Shown piece by piece: positions 50,676 to 59,502 of a stretch of DNA of 64,000 nt. Origin of the DNA: Halomonas caseinilytica (GTDB lineage Bacteria > Pseudomonadota > Gammaproteobacteria > Pseudomonadales > Halomonadaceae). The position numbers and the translations under genes were made by a program. The stretch is taken from positions 62,001-126,000 of the forward strand of contig NZ_BDEP01000015.1 in assembly GCF_001662305.1 (NCBI RefSeq), in the 5' to 3' direction. Within the stretch, counting starts at the first letter, position 1. Every line of letters starts with the position of its first letter. The notes beneath the pieces were generated by a model. It was not told where the DNA came from and did not search any database. It was given only the letters and a program-made list of their open reading frames with translations.

Positions 50676-51394
50676 AGCTTTCCCGAATCCTGCTGCTCAA
50701 TGTCATTGGCATGTTGATCATCACCAGCTGGTGGCTTCCGTCGTTGTCGTTCTGGACAGTGCTTGATGATGCCGTGTTCTGGTGGTTCAACCAGACGATC
50801 GGCGACGACAATCTTCGTTGGACCGAGGTCCTGGCAGCGCTCAACAGCCGTCGCTATGACATTCTTATCATGCTTTGCATGCTCACGCTCATGGGCTGGG
50901 CTAGCTACCGCGATCGTCAGGGCGGGTGGCGGCGCTGGTTTGGGATTGGCGTCACCATGCTGATCACGGCGGGGCTGGTCAGTGAGCTGGTTCGCCATGT
51001 CATTACGTATGGCCACCCCAGCCCGACCCTGGCATTTGATGAGGTCAATCTGGTCTCTTCCTTCGTGGAATTTGCCACGAAGGATCAGGCGGGCAACAGT
51101 TTTCCGGGGGATCATGGCATCATGTCCATGATCTTTGCGGGCTTCATGTTGACCTTTGGGGATCGCGTGACGCGCCTGGCCAGCATTGCATTAGCCATTC
51201 TTGCCACGGCGCCACGCGTCATGGTGGGGGCACATTGGCTCAGTGACGTGCTCGTCGGATCATTGTCGATCTGCCTGCTTCTGCTGCCCTGGGTGCTATG
51301 CACGCCTCTTGCATCGCGCATGTCGGCATCCGTGATGGCGGGGCTCGAACGTCTGGAAAGCCTCTGGCCCCTGAAGAAAGACAACCGTCCATAG
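50672..51394 (+). CDS. PAP2-family membrane phosphatase
   Basis: The 240-residue membrane protein has the PAP2 motifs SFPGDHG (second motif) and APRVMVGAHWLSDVLVG (third motif, Arg-x5-His-x3-Asp). The first motif (RHVITYGHPSP) is degenerate, lacking the classic Arg-Pro. Members remove phosphate from undecaprenyl pyrophosphate or lipid A. GGAG precedes the ATG, and the start overlaps the ligase stop. It probably recycles carrier lipid or modifies lipid A. Confidence 0.85.
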   Translation: MKLSRILLLNVIGMLIITSWWLPSLSFWTVLDDAVFWWFNQTIGDDNLRWTEVLAALNSRRYDILIMLCMLTLMGWASYRDRQGGWRRWFGIGVTMLITAGLVSELVRHVITYGHPSPTLAFDEVNLVSSFVEFATKDQAGNSFPGDHGIMSMIFAGFMLTFGDRVTRLASIALAILATAPRVMVGAHWLSDVLVGSLSICLLLLPWVLCTPLASRMSASVMAGLERLESLWPLKKDNRP

Positions 51395-51447
51395 GAATTC
51401 CTTGATCCCTTGGCAATTGGCAGATGGACGGTCGCGATCGATTCGCA

Positions 51448-51789
51448 CTACATCCCTACCAGCACGATAATGACGCCGTAGGCCGCCACGCCGGCGGCGA
51501 CGGGCCAACCGAGAGAACGCTTCCGGTACCAGACGAGCAGCGTGATGGCGATGCCGATGGCCGTGGCCAGCCAGGTGGTGGCGCTGGGGTCGCGGGGTAC
51601 CAGGGAGACGCCGAACAGGGCGGCGATCATCAACGGGCCCAGGATACCGAGCCATTGTGGCATGGCATCCACGTTGTCGTTACCGTCGAGGCGCCGCAGG
51701 CGACGTCGCATCCAGAGCAGAGGCAGTACGCGTATCAGGTAGGTGCCGAGGGCAGAGGCCAGCACGGCAAGCCAGAGGGCATTACTCAT
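51448..51789 (-). CDS. azlD: Branched-chain amino acid exporter small subunit
   Basis: The 113-residue protein has four hydrophobic segments and the AzlD start LASALGTYLIRVLPLLWMRR. AzlC and AzlD (YgaZ/YgaH) form a two-subunit exporter of branched-chain amino acids. It overlaps azlC by 8 bp and is the last gene of a regulator-azlC-azlD operon. Confidence 0.88.
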   Translation of the reverse strand: MSNALWLAVLASALGTYLIRVLPLLWMRRRLRRLDGNDNVDAMPQWLGILGPLMIAALFGVSLVPRDPSATTWLATAIGIAITLLVWYRKRSLGWPVAAGVAAYGVIIVLVGM

Positions 51790-52513
51790 GGGAGCCTCCC
51801 GTTGGTCGCGTATCGAACTTCACCAGATAGAAGCAGAGGGCTCCGCACAGGGCGGACAAGGGAATGCCGAGGTTGGTCAAGCCGGCCAGGGTGCAGGCCA
51901 TGGCCATGGCGATGGTGAGACTCAGGGCCAGCGTCCAGCGTCGTGACGTGAAGCGCGGTACGACCAGTACGAGGAACAAGGCCGGCAGCGCAAATGGCAT
52001 GACCTCGCCGAGCAGTGGCCACTGCGTCATCAGCCAGTCACCGGCAACGGCGCCGAGTACCGTTCCGGCGATCCAGCTCGCCCAGGCCAGCAAGGCGGCA
52101 CCGGTGTACCAGCCAAGACGCTGGTGTTCCGGCAGTTGTGGCAGTCGGCTGTGGGCGAGGGCGAAGATCTGGTCGGTCAGGCCATGCATCAGCCAGGGCC
52201 AGTGTCGGCTTGCGGTGAGCCAGGGGGCCAGATTCGGGGCATAGACCAGGTGGCGCACGTTGATCAACAGCGTCATGGCGACGACAAGCCATAATGGCGA
52301 GCCGGTGGCGACCATGCCGATGAACAGGAACTGGGAGGCGCCGGCATAGACTAGCACCGAGATGAGGGTGGCCTCCCAGGCAGTGAAACCTGCCTGAATG
52401 GCGATCAAGCCGAAGGAAATGGCAACCGGAATGTAACCGCCCAGCAGGGGAATCGCCTCGCGCATGCCGGCCAGCCAGGGGCTGGTGCTCAGGGCATGGG
52501 GTCGTGTCGTCAT
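51782..52513 (-). CDS. azlC: Branched-chain amino acid exporter large subunit
   Basis: The 243-residue membrane protein has the AzlC signature: IPLLGGYIPVAISFGLIAIQAGFT and VYAGASQFLFIGMVATGSPLW near the N-terminus, then NVRHLVYAPNLAPWL. It pairs with AzlD to export branched-chain amino acids. It starts as ATGA overlapping the stop of the upstream regulator, so expression is coupled to it. Confidence 0.9.
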   Translation of the reverse strand: MTTRPHALSTSPWLAGMREAIPLLGGYIPVAISFGLIAIQAGFTAWEATLISVLVYAGASQFLFIGMVATGSPLWLVVAMTLLINVRHLVYAPNLAPWLTASRHWPWLMHGLTDQIFALAHSRLPQLPEHQRLGWYTGAALLAWASWIAGTVLGAVAGDWLMTQWPLLGEVMPFALPALFLVLVVPRFTSRRWTLALSLTIAMAMACTLAGLTNLGIPLSALCGALCFYLVKFDTRPTGGSHE

Positions 52514-53049
52514 GGTACGGCCTCGGTGTCGGTGTACACGATGGTCATGAGCAAGGTCGCCCAGGTGTCATGCGTGCGGTATAGATGGGGCTGATCGGCG
52601 TCGAAGCTCAGGGTATCGCCCGCCGAGAGCGCTCGAGCCGCGGCTTCGGGGCCGGCCTCGAGCTGGCCGCTGACGACGGTGAGCGACTCCCGGGTGCCCG
52701 GTGAGTGCGCCTCGGCATGGCGTGTGATGTGCGGCGCACAGCGCATCCAATAGGCATCGACGCGGGGGGTGTCCTGGCCCTGGTCGAGCAGGCGCACTTC
52801 GACACCGTCCTCGCCTAATGGCACCTGGATCGGTGCTACCAGGGTGCCGAAGGGCACATTCAGCTGTACCGCCAGGCGCCAGATAGTATCTAACGTCGGG
52901 TTGCCGTCGCCCTGTTCGAGGCGCGAGAGGTTCGATTTGGCAATGCCGGCGGCGGTGGCCAGCTGTGACAACGACCAACCCCTGGCGCGCCGCAGCGTCT
53001 GCAGGTGCTGGCCCAGGGTGCCGAGCGAGAGCTTGTCCATGTCGCTCAT
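52510..53049 (-). CDS. XRE-family regulator with C-terminal cupin domain
   Basis: The 179-residue protein has an N-terminal XRE helix-turn-helix (LGQHLQTLRRARGWSLSQLATAAGIAKSNLSRLEQGDGNPTLDTIWRLA) and a C-terminal cupin (ESLTVVSGQLEAG... LSAGDTLSFDADQPHLYR) that could bind an amino acid. GGAAAGG precedes ATG 53049. It is first in the azl operon, the position of azl repressors, and a perfect palindrome starts 15 bp upstream. Probably it represses azlCD and itself until its ligand accumulates. Confidence 0.88.
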   Translation of the reverse strand: MSDMDKLSLGTLGQHLQTLRRARGWSLSQLATAAGIAKSNLSRLEQGDGNPTLDTIWRLAVQLNVPFGTLVAPIQVPLGEDGVEVRLLDQGQDTPRVDAYWMRCAPHITRHAEAHSPGTRESLTVVSGQLEAGPEAAARALSAGDTLSFDADQPHLYRTHDTWATLLMTIVYTDTEAVP

Positions 53050-53063
53050 GTACCTTTCCAGAT

Positions 53064-53097
53064 TGTTCGTTATATAGAACGTTCTATATAACGAACA
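53064..53097. promoter_or_regulatory. Perfect 34-bp palindrome, probable regulator operator
   Basis: The two 17-bp halves, TGTTCGTTATATAGAAC (53064-53080) and its exact complement (53081-53097), meet with no spacer. It lies between the azl regulator and the divergent aldo-keto reductase. TATATA-like parts could overlap the -10 region. Confidence 0.85.
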
Positions 53098-53242
53098 GCA
53101 TCCTGTCAATGATACGACGTGTGGGCATCGCTTTCTTCTTGGCGGGGAGTTCGCATAATGGAGGGCGAGGGAATCGTCCTGATCGGGGGAAGTGCCGATG
53201 CCGCGTCGGACCAACCCCGGCTCTCAACATGATGGAGTCACC

Positions 53243-54271
53243 ATGAGTTATATGCCTTCGGAGCATCGCTATGAGCGCATGTCCTATCATCGCTGCGGGC
53301 GCAGTGGCTTGAAGTTGCCGGCCATCTCGCTTGGCTTGTGGCAGAACTTCGGCGAGAACGCCAATCCCGACAATGCTCGGGCGATCTGCCGTACCGCCTT
53401 CGATCACGGCATCACCCATTTCGATCTGGCCAACAACTATGGGCCGCCGCCGGGCAGTGCCGAGGAGCTGTTCGGCCGCATTCTCAAGCGAGATTTCGCC
53501 GGTTATCGAGATGAACTGGTGATCTCGACCAAGGCGGGGTATCGGATGCACCCGGGGCCCTATGGCGAATGGGGGAGCCGCAAGTACTTGCTCTCCAGTC
53601 TCGATCGAAGTCTCGAGCGGCTGGGAGTCGACTATGTCGATATCTTCTATTCGCATCGCTTCGACCCGGAAACCCCGCTCGAAGAGACCATGATGGCCCT
53701 CGACCAGGCAGTGCGTCAGGGCAAGGCGCTGTATGCGGGCATCTCCTCCTATAATGCCCGGCGCACCCGCGAAGCCATCGAGATCCTGAACGCCTTGGGC
53801 ACGCCTTGCCTGATTCACCAGCCCAGTTATTCGATGCTCAATCGCTGGATCGAGGATGATGGTCTGCTGGATACCCTCGATGAACTCGGTGCCGGGTCGA
53901 TCGTCTTCTCCCCGCTGGCCCAGGGGCTGCTGACCGACAAGTACCTGACGGGAGTGCCCGACGACAGCCGGGCCTCGCGCAGTGCGACCCTCAAGGATGC
54001 GCACTTGTCCCCGGAAAACCTGGCGCATGTGCGGGCCCTCAACGAGATCGCCCGGCAGCGTGGTCAGAGCCTGGCGCAGATGGCCATTGCCTGGGTGCTG
54101 AGAGGCGGGCGGGTGACCTCGGCATTGATCGGCGCCAGCCGCCCGCAGCAGGTCATCGACTGCCTGGGGGCCCTGGAACGTCGGGAGTTCACCGAGGAAG
54201 AGCTGCGCGAGATCGATCGCCATGCGGTGGAAGGTGGCATCAACCTGTGGGCTGCCTCGGCCGAGCGCTGA
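53243..54271 (+). CDS. YghZ-type aldo-keto reductase
   Basis: The 342-residue enzyme follows the YghZ pattern: MSYHRCGRSGLKLPAISLGLWQNFGE, then DLANNYGPPPGSAEELFG (Asp and Tyr of the catalytic tetrad), ISTKAGYRMHPGPYGEWGSRKYL (Lys) and DIFYSHRFD (His). NADP-binding residues lie in SALIGASRPQQ. YghZ reduces L-glyceraldehyde 3-phosphate and methylglyoxal-type aldehydes. GGAG precedes the ATG. It is divergent from the azl operon across the palindrome, and may share that regulation. Confidence 0.9.
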   Translation: MSYMPSEHRYERMSYHRCGRSGLKLPAISLGLWQNFGENANPDNARAICRTAFDHGITHFDLANNYGPPPGSAEELFGRILKRDFAGYRDELVISTKAGYRMHPGPYGEWGSRKYLLSSLDRSLERLGVDYVDIFYSHRFDPETPLEETMMALDQAVRQGKALYAGISSYNARRTREAIEILNALGTPCLIHQPSYSMLNRWIEDDGLLDTLDELGAGSIVFSPLAQGLLTDKYLTGVPDDSRASRSATLKDAHLSPENLAHVRALNEIARQRGQSLAQMAIAWVLRGGRVTSALIGASRPQQVIDCLGALERREFTEEELREIDRHAVEGGINLWAASAER

Positions 54272-54345
54272 CACGACACAAGCGGCGGGAGTGATACCAT
54301 GGCCCGGGCAACGTGAAGTGCCGGGCCATGGCGGACAGGCGTGTC

Positions 54346-55575
54346 TCAGTCGTCGCCGAGACCGGTGTTCTTGGCACGGCAGGCCGCGGCAGTGAACAGC
54401 ACATCGGTGGAAGAGTTGAGCGCCGTCTCGGTGGAGTCCTGCACCACGCTGATCACGAAGCCGATCGCTACTACCTGCATGGCCACGTCGGTGGAAATGC
54501 CGAACAGGCTCGCGGCCATGGGAATCAGCAGCAGCGAGCCGCCCGCCACGCCGGAGACGCCACAGGCCGCCAGGGCGGAGACGATGCACAGCAGCAGCGC
54601 GGTCGGAAAGTCGACGCCGATGCCCAGGGTATGGGCGGCGGAGAGGGTAATCACCGTGATGGTGATGGCGGCCCCGCACATGTTGATGGTCGCACCCAGT
54701 GGGATCGAGATGGAGTAGGTGTCGGCGTGCAGCTTGAGGCGCCGGCACAGTTCCAGGTTGATCGGAATGTTGGCCGCCGAACTGCGCGTGAAGAAGGCGG
54801 TGATGGCACTGCCACGCAGGCAGGCGAAAACCAGCGGATAGGGGTTGCGTCCCGTCTTCCAGAACACGATCAGTGGGTTGGTGACCAGGGCCACGAACAG
54901 CATGCAGCCGATGATCACCATCAGCAGGTGAGCATAGTCGAGCAGAGCGCCCATGCCGGTCTCGGCCAGCGTGCCGGCGACCAGCCCGAAAATGCCCAGC
55001 GGAGCGAAGCGGATCACGATCTTGACGATGCCCGATACGGCGTCGGAGAGATCGCCCATCAGCGTCCGTGTCGTGTCACTGGCGTGGCGCAGCATGATGC
55101 CGAGACCGACCGCCCAGGCCAGGATGGCGATGAAGTTGGCTTCCATCAGGGCGTTGACGGGATTTTCGACCGCATTCATCAGCAAGTTCCGGAGAATCTC
55201 CACGATGCCTCCCGGCGGATTGCCGCTGACCTCGGGCGCATCCAGTGCCAGGGTGGTGGGGAAGACAAAGCTTGCCGCCACGGCGACCAGGGCGGCCACC
55301 AGCGTGCCGATCAGATAGAGCACCAGCACCGAGCGGATATGGGTGGGCTGGCCCTGCTGGTGGCCGGCGATGGCGGCCGCCACCAGGATGAATACCAGAA
55401 CCGGCGCGACCGCTTTCAGTGCGGAGATGAACAACTGCCCAAGCAGCGAGACCGACTGGGCCATTTCCGGCGACAGGGAAGCGAGCAGGATGCCGCAGAC
55501 GATGCCGATGGCGATCTGGGGGATCAGGCCCAGTCGCCAGATGGGACGGAACAGGGCGTTGACGGTAGCGAGCAT
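54346..55575 (-). CDS. sstT: Serine/threonine:Na+ symporter
   Basis: The 409-residue membrane protein is a dicarboxylate/amino acid:cation symporter of the SstT branch. It has [17 protein letters not shown] at the start, [17 protein letters not shown] (serine-rich re-entrant loop HP1) and [20 protein letters not shown] with [15 protein letters not shown] (TM7 and HP2). It takes up L-serine and L-threonine with sodium. ATG 55575 is preceded by GAGAG. It stands alone, convergent with the aldo-keto reductase. Confidence 0.92.
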   Translation of the reverse strand: MLATVNALFRPIWRLGLIPQIAIGIVCGILLASLSPEMAQSVSLLGQLFISALKAVAPVLVFILVAAAIAGHQQGQPTHIRSVLVLYLIGTLVAALVAVAASFVFPTTLALDAPEVSGNPPGGIVEILRNLLMNAVENPVNALMEANFIAILAWAVGLGIMLRHASDTTRTLMGDLSDAVSGIVKIVIRFAPLGIFGLVAGTLAETGMGALLDYAHLLMVIIGCMLFVALVTNPLIVFWKTGRNPYPLVFACLRGSAITAFFTRSSAANIPINLELCRRLKLHADTYSISIPLGATINMCGAAITITVITLSAAHTLGIGVDFPTALLLCIVSALAACGVSGVAGGSLLLIPMAASLFGISTDVAMQVVAIGFVISVVQDSTETALNSSTDVLFTAAACRAKNTGLGDD

Positions 55576-56006
55576 GAAAGGTCTCTCGAAGGCTTCGGGC
55601 TGGGATGGATGAACAGGAAACACGACGGCGGATGTCCCCGGCTTGCCGATACGGGAGTGGCTTGGGAAGGGCTACCCCGTGATGCGTGCCGGGAGCGCTG
55701 AGCGGGCCTCTGCCGAGTGCGCGGGAGTCTAACATTGTATGCGCCAGCAGGCGGTGCGACTTTCGTTTGCTGCAGGGAAAGCAAAAATGGCTGCCTGGAT
55801 GGCGTTACCCTGGTGATTCTGAAAGCGCCGGAACGGTTGATGCAAGCAATCGCCCAAGCTGCATTCATGAAACGCCTTCGGAGATGGCGCTGGGAACGGC
55901 GTGGGGCGTCAGCACTGCCCCGATTGGGGCGCCGGCCCAGGGTTGACAGGAGGATGGGGCGAGGGCGATGTGGAGGAACGAGGGATACGAAGTACAAGGA
56001 GACAAC
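55576..56006. other. Divergent promoter region of sstT and the MFS gene
   Basis: This 431-bp spacer shows no convincing gene. It contains a small hairpin (TTTGCT-8 nt-AGCAAA, near 55768) of unknown role. Confidence 0.4.
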
Positions 56007-57380
56007 ATGGAGGCAGGCCGCCTACCCGTCATTTCCATGCGAACCTGGTCGATCGCGGCCGTCACCGGCGCAGGCGCCTTCATGGCGATGCTCGATGCCA
56101 CGGTGGCCAACCTGGCCATCGAGTCCATCCGGCGCGACTTAGATGTGCCCCTGGCCATGGTGCAATGGGTCGCGACCGGCTATCTGGTCGCGCTGGCCGT
56201 CTCGCTACCGGTGGCAGGCTGGCTCGGGAACCGCTATGGATACGGTCGCCTATGGGGATTCGCCATGGCCCTGTTCATTCTCAGTTCCGCGGGCTGTGCC
56301 CTGGCGCCGAATATCGGGAGCCTGATCGGGGCGCGACTGGTGCAGGGGCTGGCGGCTGGCGTGATGGTGCCCGCCGGACAAGCCGTGATCGGCTCGATTG
56401 TCAGTGCCCAGCAGCTTGGCCGGGTGATGGGCACTCTGGGCCTGGTCATCGCGTTGGGGCCTGCCATTGGCCCCGGTCTCGGCGGCATGATGCTGGAGGT
56501 GCTCTCATGGCGCTGGCTGTTCTGGATCAACGTGCCCGTGGGGCTCGTGGCCTTGCTGGCCGCGCGTCGTCTGGTACCTGGAGGCGACACGACACAAGCG
56601 CGTCCTCTGGATGGTCCCGGGCTGTTGCTGATCGGGGTTGGCCTGCCGATGATGCTGTATGGCGCAACGCGGCTGGGGGCTCAAGAAGCTGGGCTGACAT
56701 CGCTTGGCACCGTGCTGCTGGGGGGCGTCATGGTAGCTAGCTTCGTGTGGCGTGCCGGCCATCAGCCGCATCCCCTGATCGATGTGCGATTGCTGCATGC
56801 CCGGCACTTTGCCGCCGCGACGCTGACTGCCGGCCTGGCTGGCGCCAACATGTATGGTGGCTTGTTGGTGCTGCCGTTATACCTGCAGACCACCGCCGAG
56901 CTGGGGGCGGCAAGTACGGGAGCGCAGTTGTTGGCAATGGGACTTGGCAGCGCCCTGATGCTGCCCTTGGCCGGCACGCTCACTGATCGTCTGGAGGCGT
57001 CTTGCGTAGCGATGGGAGGGGCGGCACTGATGGCGCTGGCAACCCTGCCGCTGGCGCTGGGGATAACGTTCGATGACGTTGGGTTGGCCCTGTTGCTGGC
57101 CGTGCGTGGCGCCGGACTGGCACTGACCCAGATGCCCGCCATGACGGCCGCCTACGCTTCGGCAACCAGGGCACAGATGGGGGATGCCACGACGATCGTC
57201 AATGTGGTCCAGCGCGCTGGAGGGGCACTGGGCGCCATCGTTGTCGTGATCATCCTGTCCCGGGTCGGCTCTCGGGCAGGCAGTGAGGGCCACGCTATGG
57301 CCTTCGTCATGCTGATGATGCTGGCGGTCGCCGCGATGGGGTCGGCGGTGGCGATGCGTTCCCGCAGGGCAGTTGCCTGA
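56007..57380 (+). CDS. DHA2-family MFS drug exporter
   Basis: The 457-residue transporter has 12-14 membrane helices. It carries MFS motif D1 (AMLDATVANLAIESI), motif A (GWLGNRYGYGRLW) and motif C (GLVIALGPAIGPGLGGMM), typical of EmrB/QacA proton antiporters. AAGGAG precedes ATG 56007; the frame is open upstream. No membrane-fusion partner gene is adjacent, so it may act alone at the inner membrane. Substrate unknown. Confidence 0.87.
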   Translation: MEAGRLPVISMRTWSIAAVTGAGAFMAMLDATVANLAIESIRRDLDVPLAMVQWVATGYLVALAVSLPVAGWLGNRYGYGRLWGFAMALFILSSAGCALAPNIGSLIGARLVQGLAAGVMVPAGQAVIGSIVSAQQLGRVMGTLGLVIALGPAIGPGLGGMMLEVLSWRWLFWINVPVGLVALLAARRLVPGGDTTQARPLDGPGLLLIGVGLPMMLYGATRLGAQEAGLTSLGTVLLGGVMVASFVWRAGHQPHPLIDVRLLHARHFAAATLTAGLAGANMYGGLLVLPLYLQTTAELGAASTGAQLLAMGLGSALMLPLAGTLTDRLEASCVAMGGAALMALATLPLALGITFDDVGLALLLAVRGAGLALTQMPAMTAAYASATRAQMGDATTIVNVVQRAGGALGAIVVVIILSRVGSRAGSEGHAMAFVMLMMLAVAAMGSAVAMRSRRAVA

Positions 57381-57496
57381 GTCACTACCCTTGGCTGGCG
57401 CGGGTGCGACAAGGCACCGCGTCAGTGACTGCCCCTGCACGTATGGGCTGCGCTATCATGGCGCGTTGCTCCATTCCGATTTCCGGCATATCGCCC

Positions 57497-57907
57497 ATGT
57501 TGCACCGTTTCCAGCACCATCGTTCTCGCCTGGCAGTGCGCTTCGCGCTGCTGGCAATGCTGTTGTTGGCCATCGGCCCGATGATCGGGCAGGTGAGTGC
57601 GGCCGTTGGCAGCGGTCACGATCATGCCGGGCACAGCATGTCGGCATCGTCGCACATGGTGATGCAGGCATCGGGCGAGATCGAACACGGCACGCCGCAT
57701 CATGCGGCGATGCACCACTGGCAGGTGCAATGCGGCTATTGCTCGCTCTTCCAGCAGATGCCCGTGCTCATGGCGATGTTGCCGCGTGTCGCGCCGGTTG
57801 CATCGCATGTCATCACGGCCCCGGTGGTGGCCACGCGAACCGCGCATGGCGGGCCGGCAGTCTTTCCCCAGGCATTGACTCGGGCTCCTCCCATTCCCTT
57901 CGGTTGA
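57497..57907 (+). CDS. DUF2946-like small protein
   Basis: The 136-residue product has an N-terminal membrane segment or signal (FALLAMLLLAIGPMIGQVSA), a histidine/methionine-rich middle (GHDHAGHSMSASSHMVMQ) and the conserved VQCGYCSLF motif of DUF2946. Family members usually sit beside metal or siderophore uptake genes, and a PepSY reductase-like gene follows here by 138 bp. The His/Met-rich segment could bind copper or another metal. The start lacks a clear ribosome site. Confidence 0.65.
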   Translation: MLHRFQHHRSRLAVRFALLAMLLLAIGPMIGQVSAAVGSGHDHAGHSMSASSHMVMQASGEIEHGTPHHAAMHHWQVQCGYCSLFQQMPVLMAMLPRVAPVASHVITAPVVATRTAHGGPAVFPQALTRAPPIPFG

Positions 57908-58045
57908 TCCATCGAGAATATCCCGCACGCCTCGCCGCCGTCGCACCTTTCGACGGGGCGGGATGCGTGTCTCGCGCCTGTCGTTGGCACGTTTCGCACG
58001 ATGCCTGGGCGGGCCAACAGGTGTTTCTCCTTCCAAGGGGCCCTC

Positions 58046-59368
58046 ATGAGTAACAAGACTAACGATATTTATCGTGCGGTCTGGCGCTGGCATTTCTATG
58101 CCGGCTTGATCGTGATTCCGTTTTTGATCTCCCTGGCCGTGACGGGCGGCCTGTACCTGTTCAAGGATGAAATTGGCCAGTGGGTGAATGCCGATATCGT
58201 GCGTGTCGAGGCTCAGACCTCACCCACCGTATCGCCACAGCAACAGCTCTCTGCCGCACTGAGCGCGCACTCCGGCGAGGCGTTTCGTTACGTGCCCCCG
58301 GCTTCTCCGGTGCATGCGGCAGAGGTCGACATCACCACTGAGTCGGGCCGCCAGGCCGTGTTCGTTGACCCTTACAGCGGAGACGTCACCGGCACTTTGC
58401 CCTATCGGGGCAGCATCATGTGGGTCGTGCGTTACCTGCACAGCCTCAACTACTTTGGCGAGACGGCGAGCTTGATCATCGAGATCGTCGCAGGCTGGAC
58501 GATCCTTCTGGTGTTGACCGGCCTCTACCTGTGGTGGCCGAGAGGGCGCCGCGGTGGCGTGATGTCGGTACGCGGCAAACCGGGCAAGCGCGTGTTCTGG
58601 CGCGACCTGCACGCCGTGACCGGTGTCTTCGTCGGTGGCTTCATCCTGTTTCTGGCCATCACCGGCATGCCCTGGTCGACGGTATGGGGTAGCAAGGTCA
58701 ACGAACTGGCCAATGGACACAACTTCGGTTATCCCGACGGTGTGCGCGTCAACGTGCCGATGTCCGACGCACGCCTGGCCGAGAACGCCGAGACGGCCTG
58801 GTCGCTGGAGCAGGCGCAACTACCGACGTCGGCCGATTCCACATCCCCTTCCATCGGGCTCGACCGGGCTGTGGCCACCTTCGATTCGCTGGGGCTGGCG
58901 CCGGGTTATGCGGTCAGCCTGCCGAGCGGGCCGGATGGCGTCTATACCGGCTCCATCTATCCCGACGACCTGAGCCGCCAGCGCGTCGTGCATCTCGACC
59001 AATACAGCGGCGAGCCGCTGATCGACATGCGCTATGCCGACTATGGTCCGCTGGGGCGCGGCCTCGAATGGGGCATCAATGTGCACATGGGGCAGCAGTA
59101 CGGGCTGGCCAACCAGCTCATCCTGGCTCTGGCCTGCGCCGGTATCGTCTTGCTGTGCGTATCCTCGGGCGTGATGTGGTGGAAGCGACGTCCCGCCGGT
59201 CGAATTGGCGTGCCCCCTGAACCCAGTGACCCGCGACGATTGAGAGGTGTGCTGGCCCTGCTCGCCATCGGCGGTGTGATCTTCCCGCTGGTTGGCGCCT
59301 CGATGATCGTCATGGCCGTGGTGGACGCCCTGGTCAGGAGGCGGGGGACGAAACAGGCTCTGGCTTGA
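58046..59368 (+). CDS. PepSY-associated membrane protein, possible ferric-siderophore reductase
   Basis: The 440-residue protein has four main membrane helices and periplasmic PepSY-like loops. Family features are VWRWHFYAGLIVIPFLISLAVTGGLYLFKDEI, RYLHSLNYFG, TGLYLWWPR and FWRDLHAVTGVF, with repeated membrane histidines that could bind heme. Relatives (PiuB/FsrB-like) accompany TonB receptors and may reduce periplasmic iron-siderophores. AAGGGG precedes ATG 58046. A strong terminator follows. Confidence 0.82.
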   Translation: MSNKTNDIYRAVWRWHFYAGLIVIPFLISLAVTGGLYLFKDEIGQWVNADIVRVEAQTSPTVSPQQQLSAALSAHSGEAFRYVPPASPVHAAEVDITTESGRQAVFVDPYSGDVTGTLPYRGSIMWVVRYLHSLNYFGETASLIIEIVAGWTILLVLTGLYLWWPRGRRGGVMSVRGKPGKRVFWRDLHAVTGVFVGGFILFLAITGMPWSTVWGSKVNELANGHNFGYPDGVRVNVPMSDARLAENAETAWSLEQAQLPTSADSTSPSIGLDRAVATFDSLGLAPGYAVSLPSGPDGVYTGSIYPDDLSRQRVVHLDQYSGEPLIDMRYADYGPLGRGLEWGINVHMGQQYGLANQLILALACAGIVLLCVSSGVMWWKRRPAGRIGVPPEPSDPRRLRGVLALLAIGGVIFPLVGASMIVMAVVDALVRRRGTKQALA

Positions 59369-59382
59369 GTCGATTGTGACTC

Positions 59383-59423
59383 AAAAGCCGCCGAGAGAGG
59401 ACATCTCTCCCGGCGGCTTTTTT
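59383..59423 (+). terminator. Rho-independent terminator after the PepSY gene
   Basis: AAAAGCCGCCG pairs with CGGCGGCTTTTTT around an inner GAGAGA / TCTCTC stem, 15 bp after the stop codon. Confidence 0.88.
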
Positions 59424-59502
59424 ATAACATGATGATAAACATAAATTTCTTATTAATGGCATAAAATGTGCTCAATGATCTCCCGGCATACCTGCGGAGA
59501 TC

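Noticed and set aside
55768-55787. Hairpin upstream of the MFS gene as a riboswitch or attenuator
   Set aside because: A single 6-bp stem with no terminator or conserved aptamer pattern is too weak to call.
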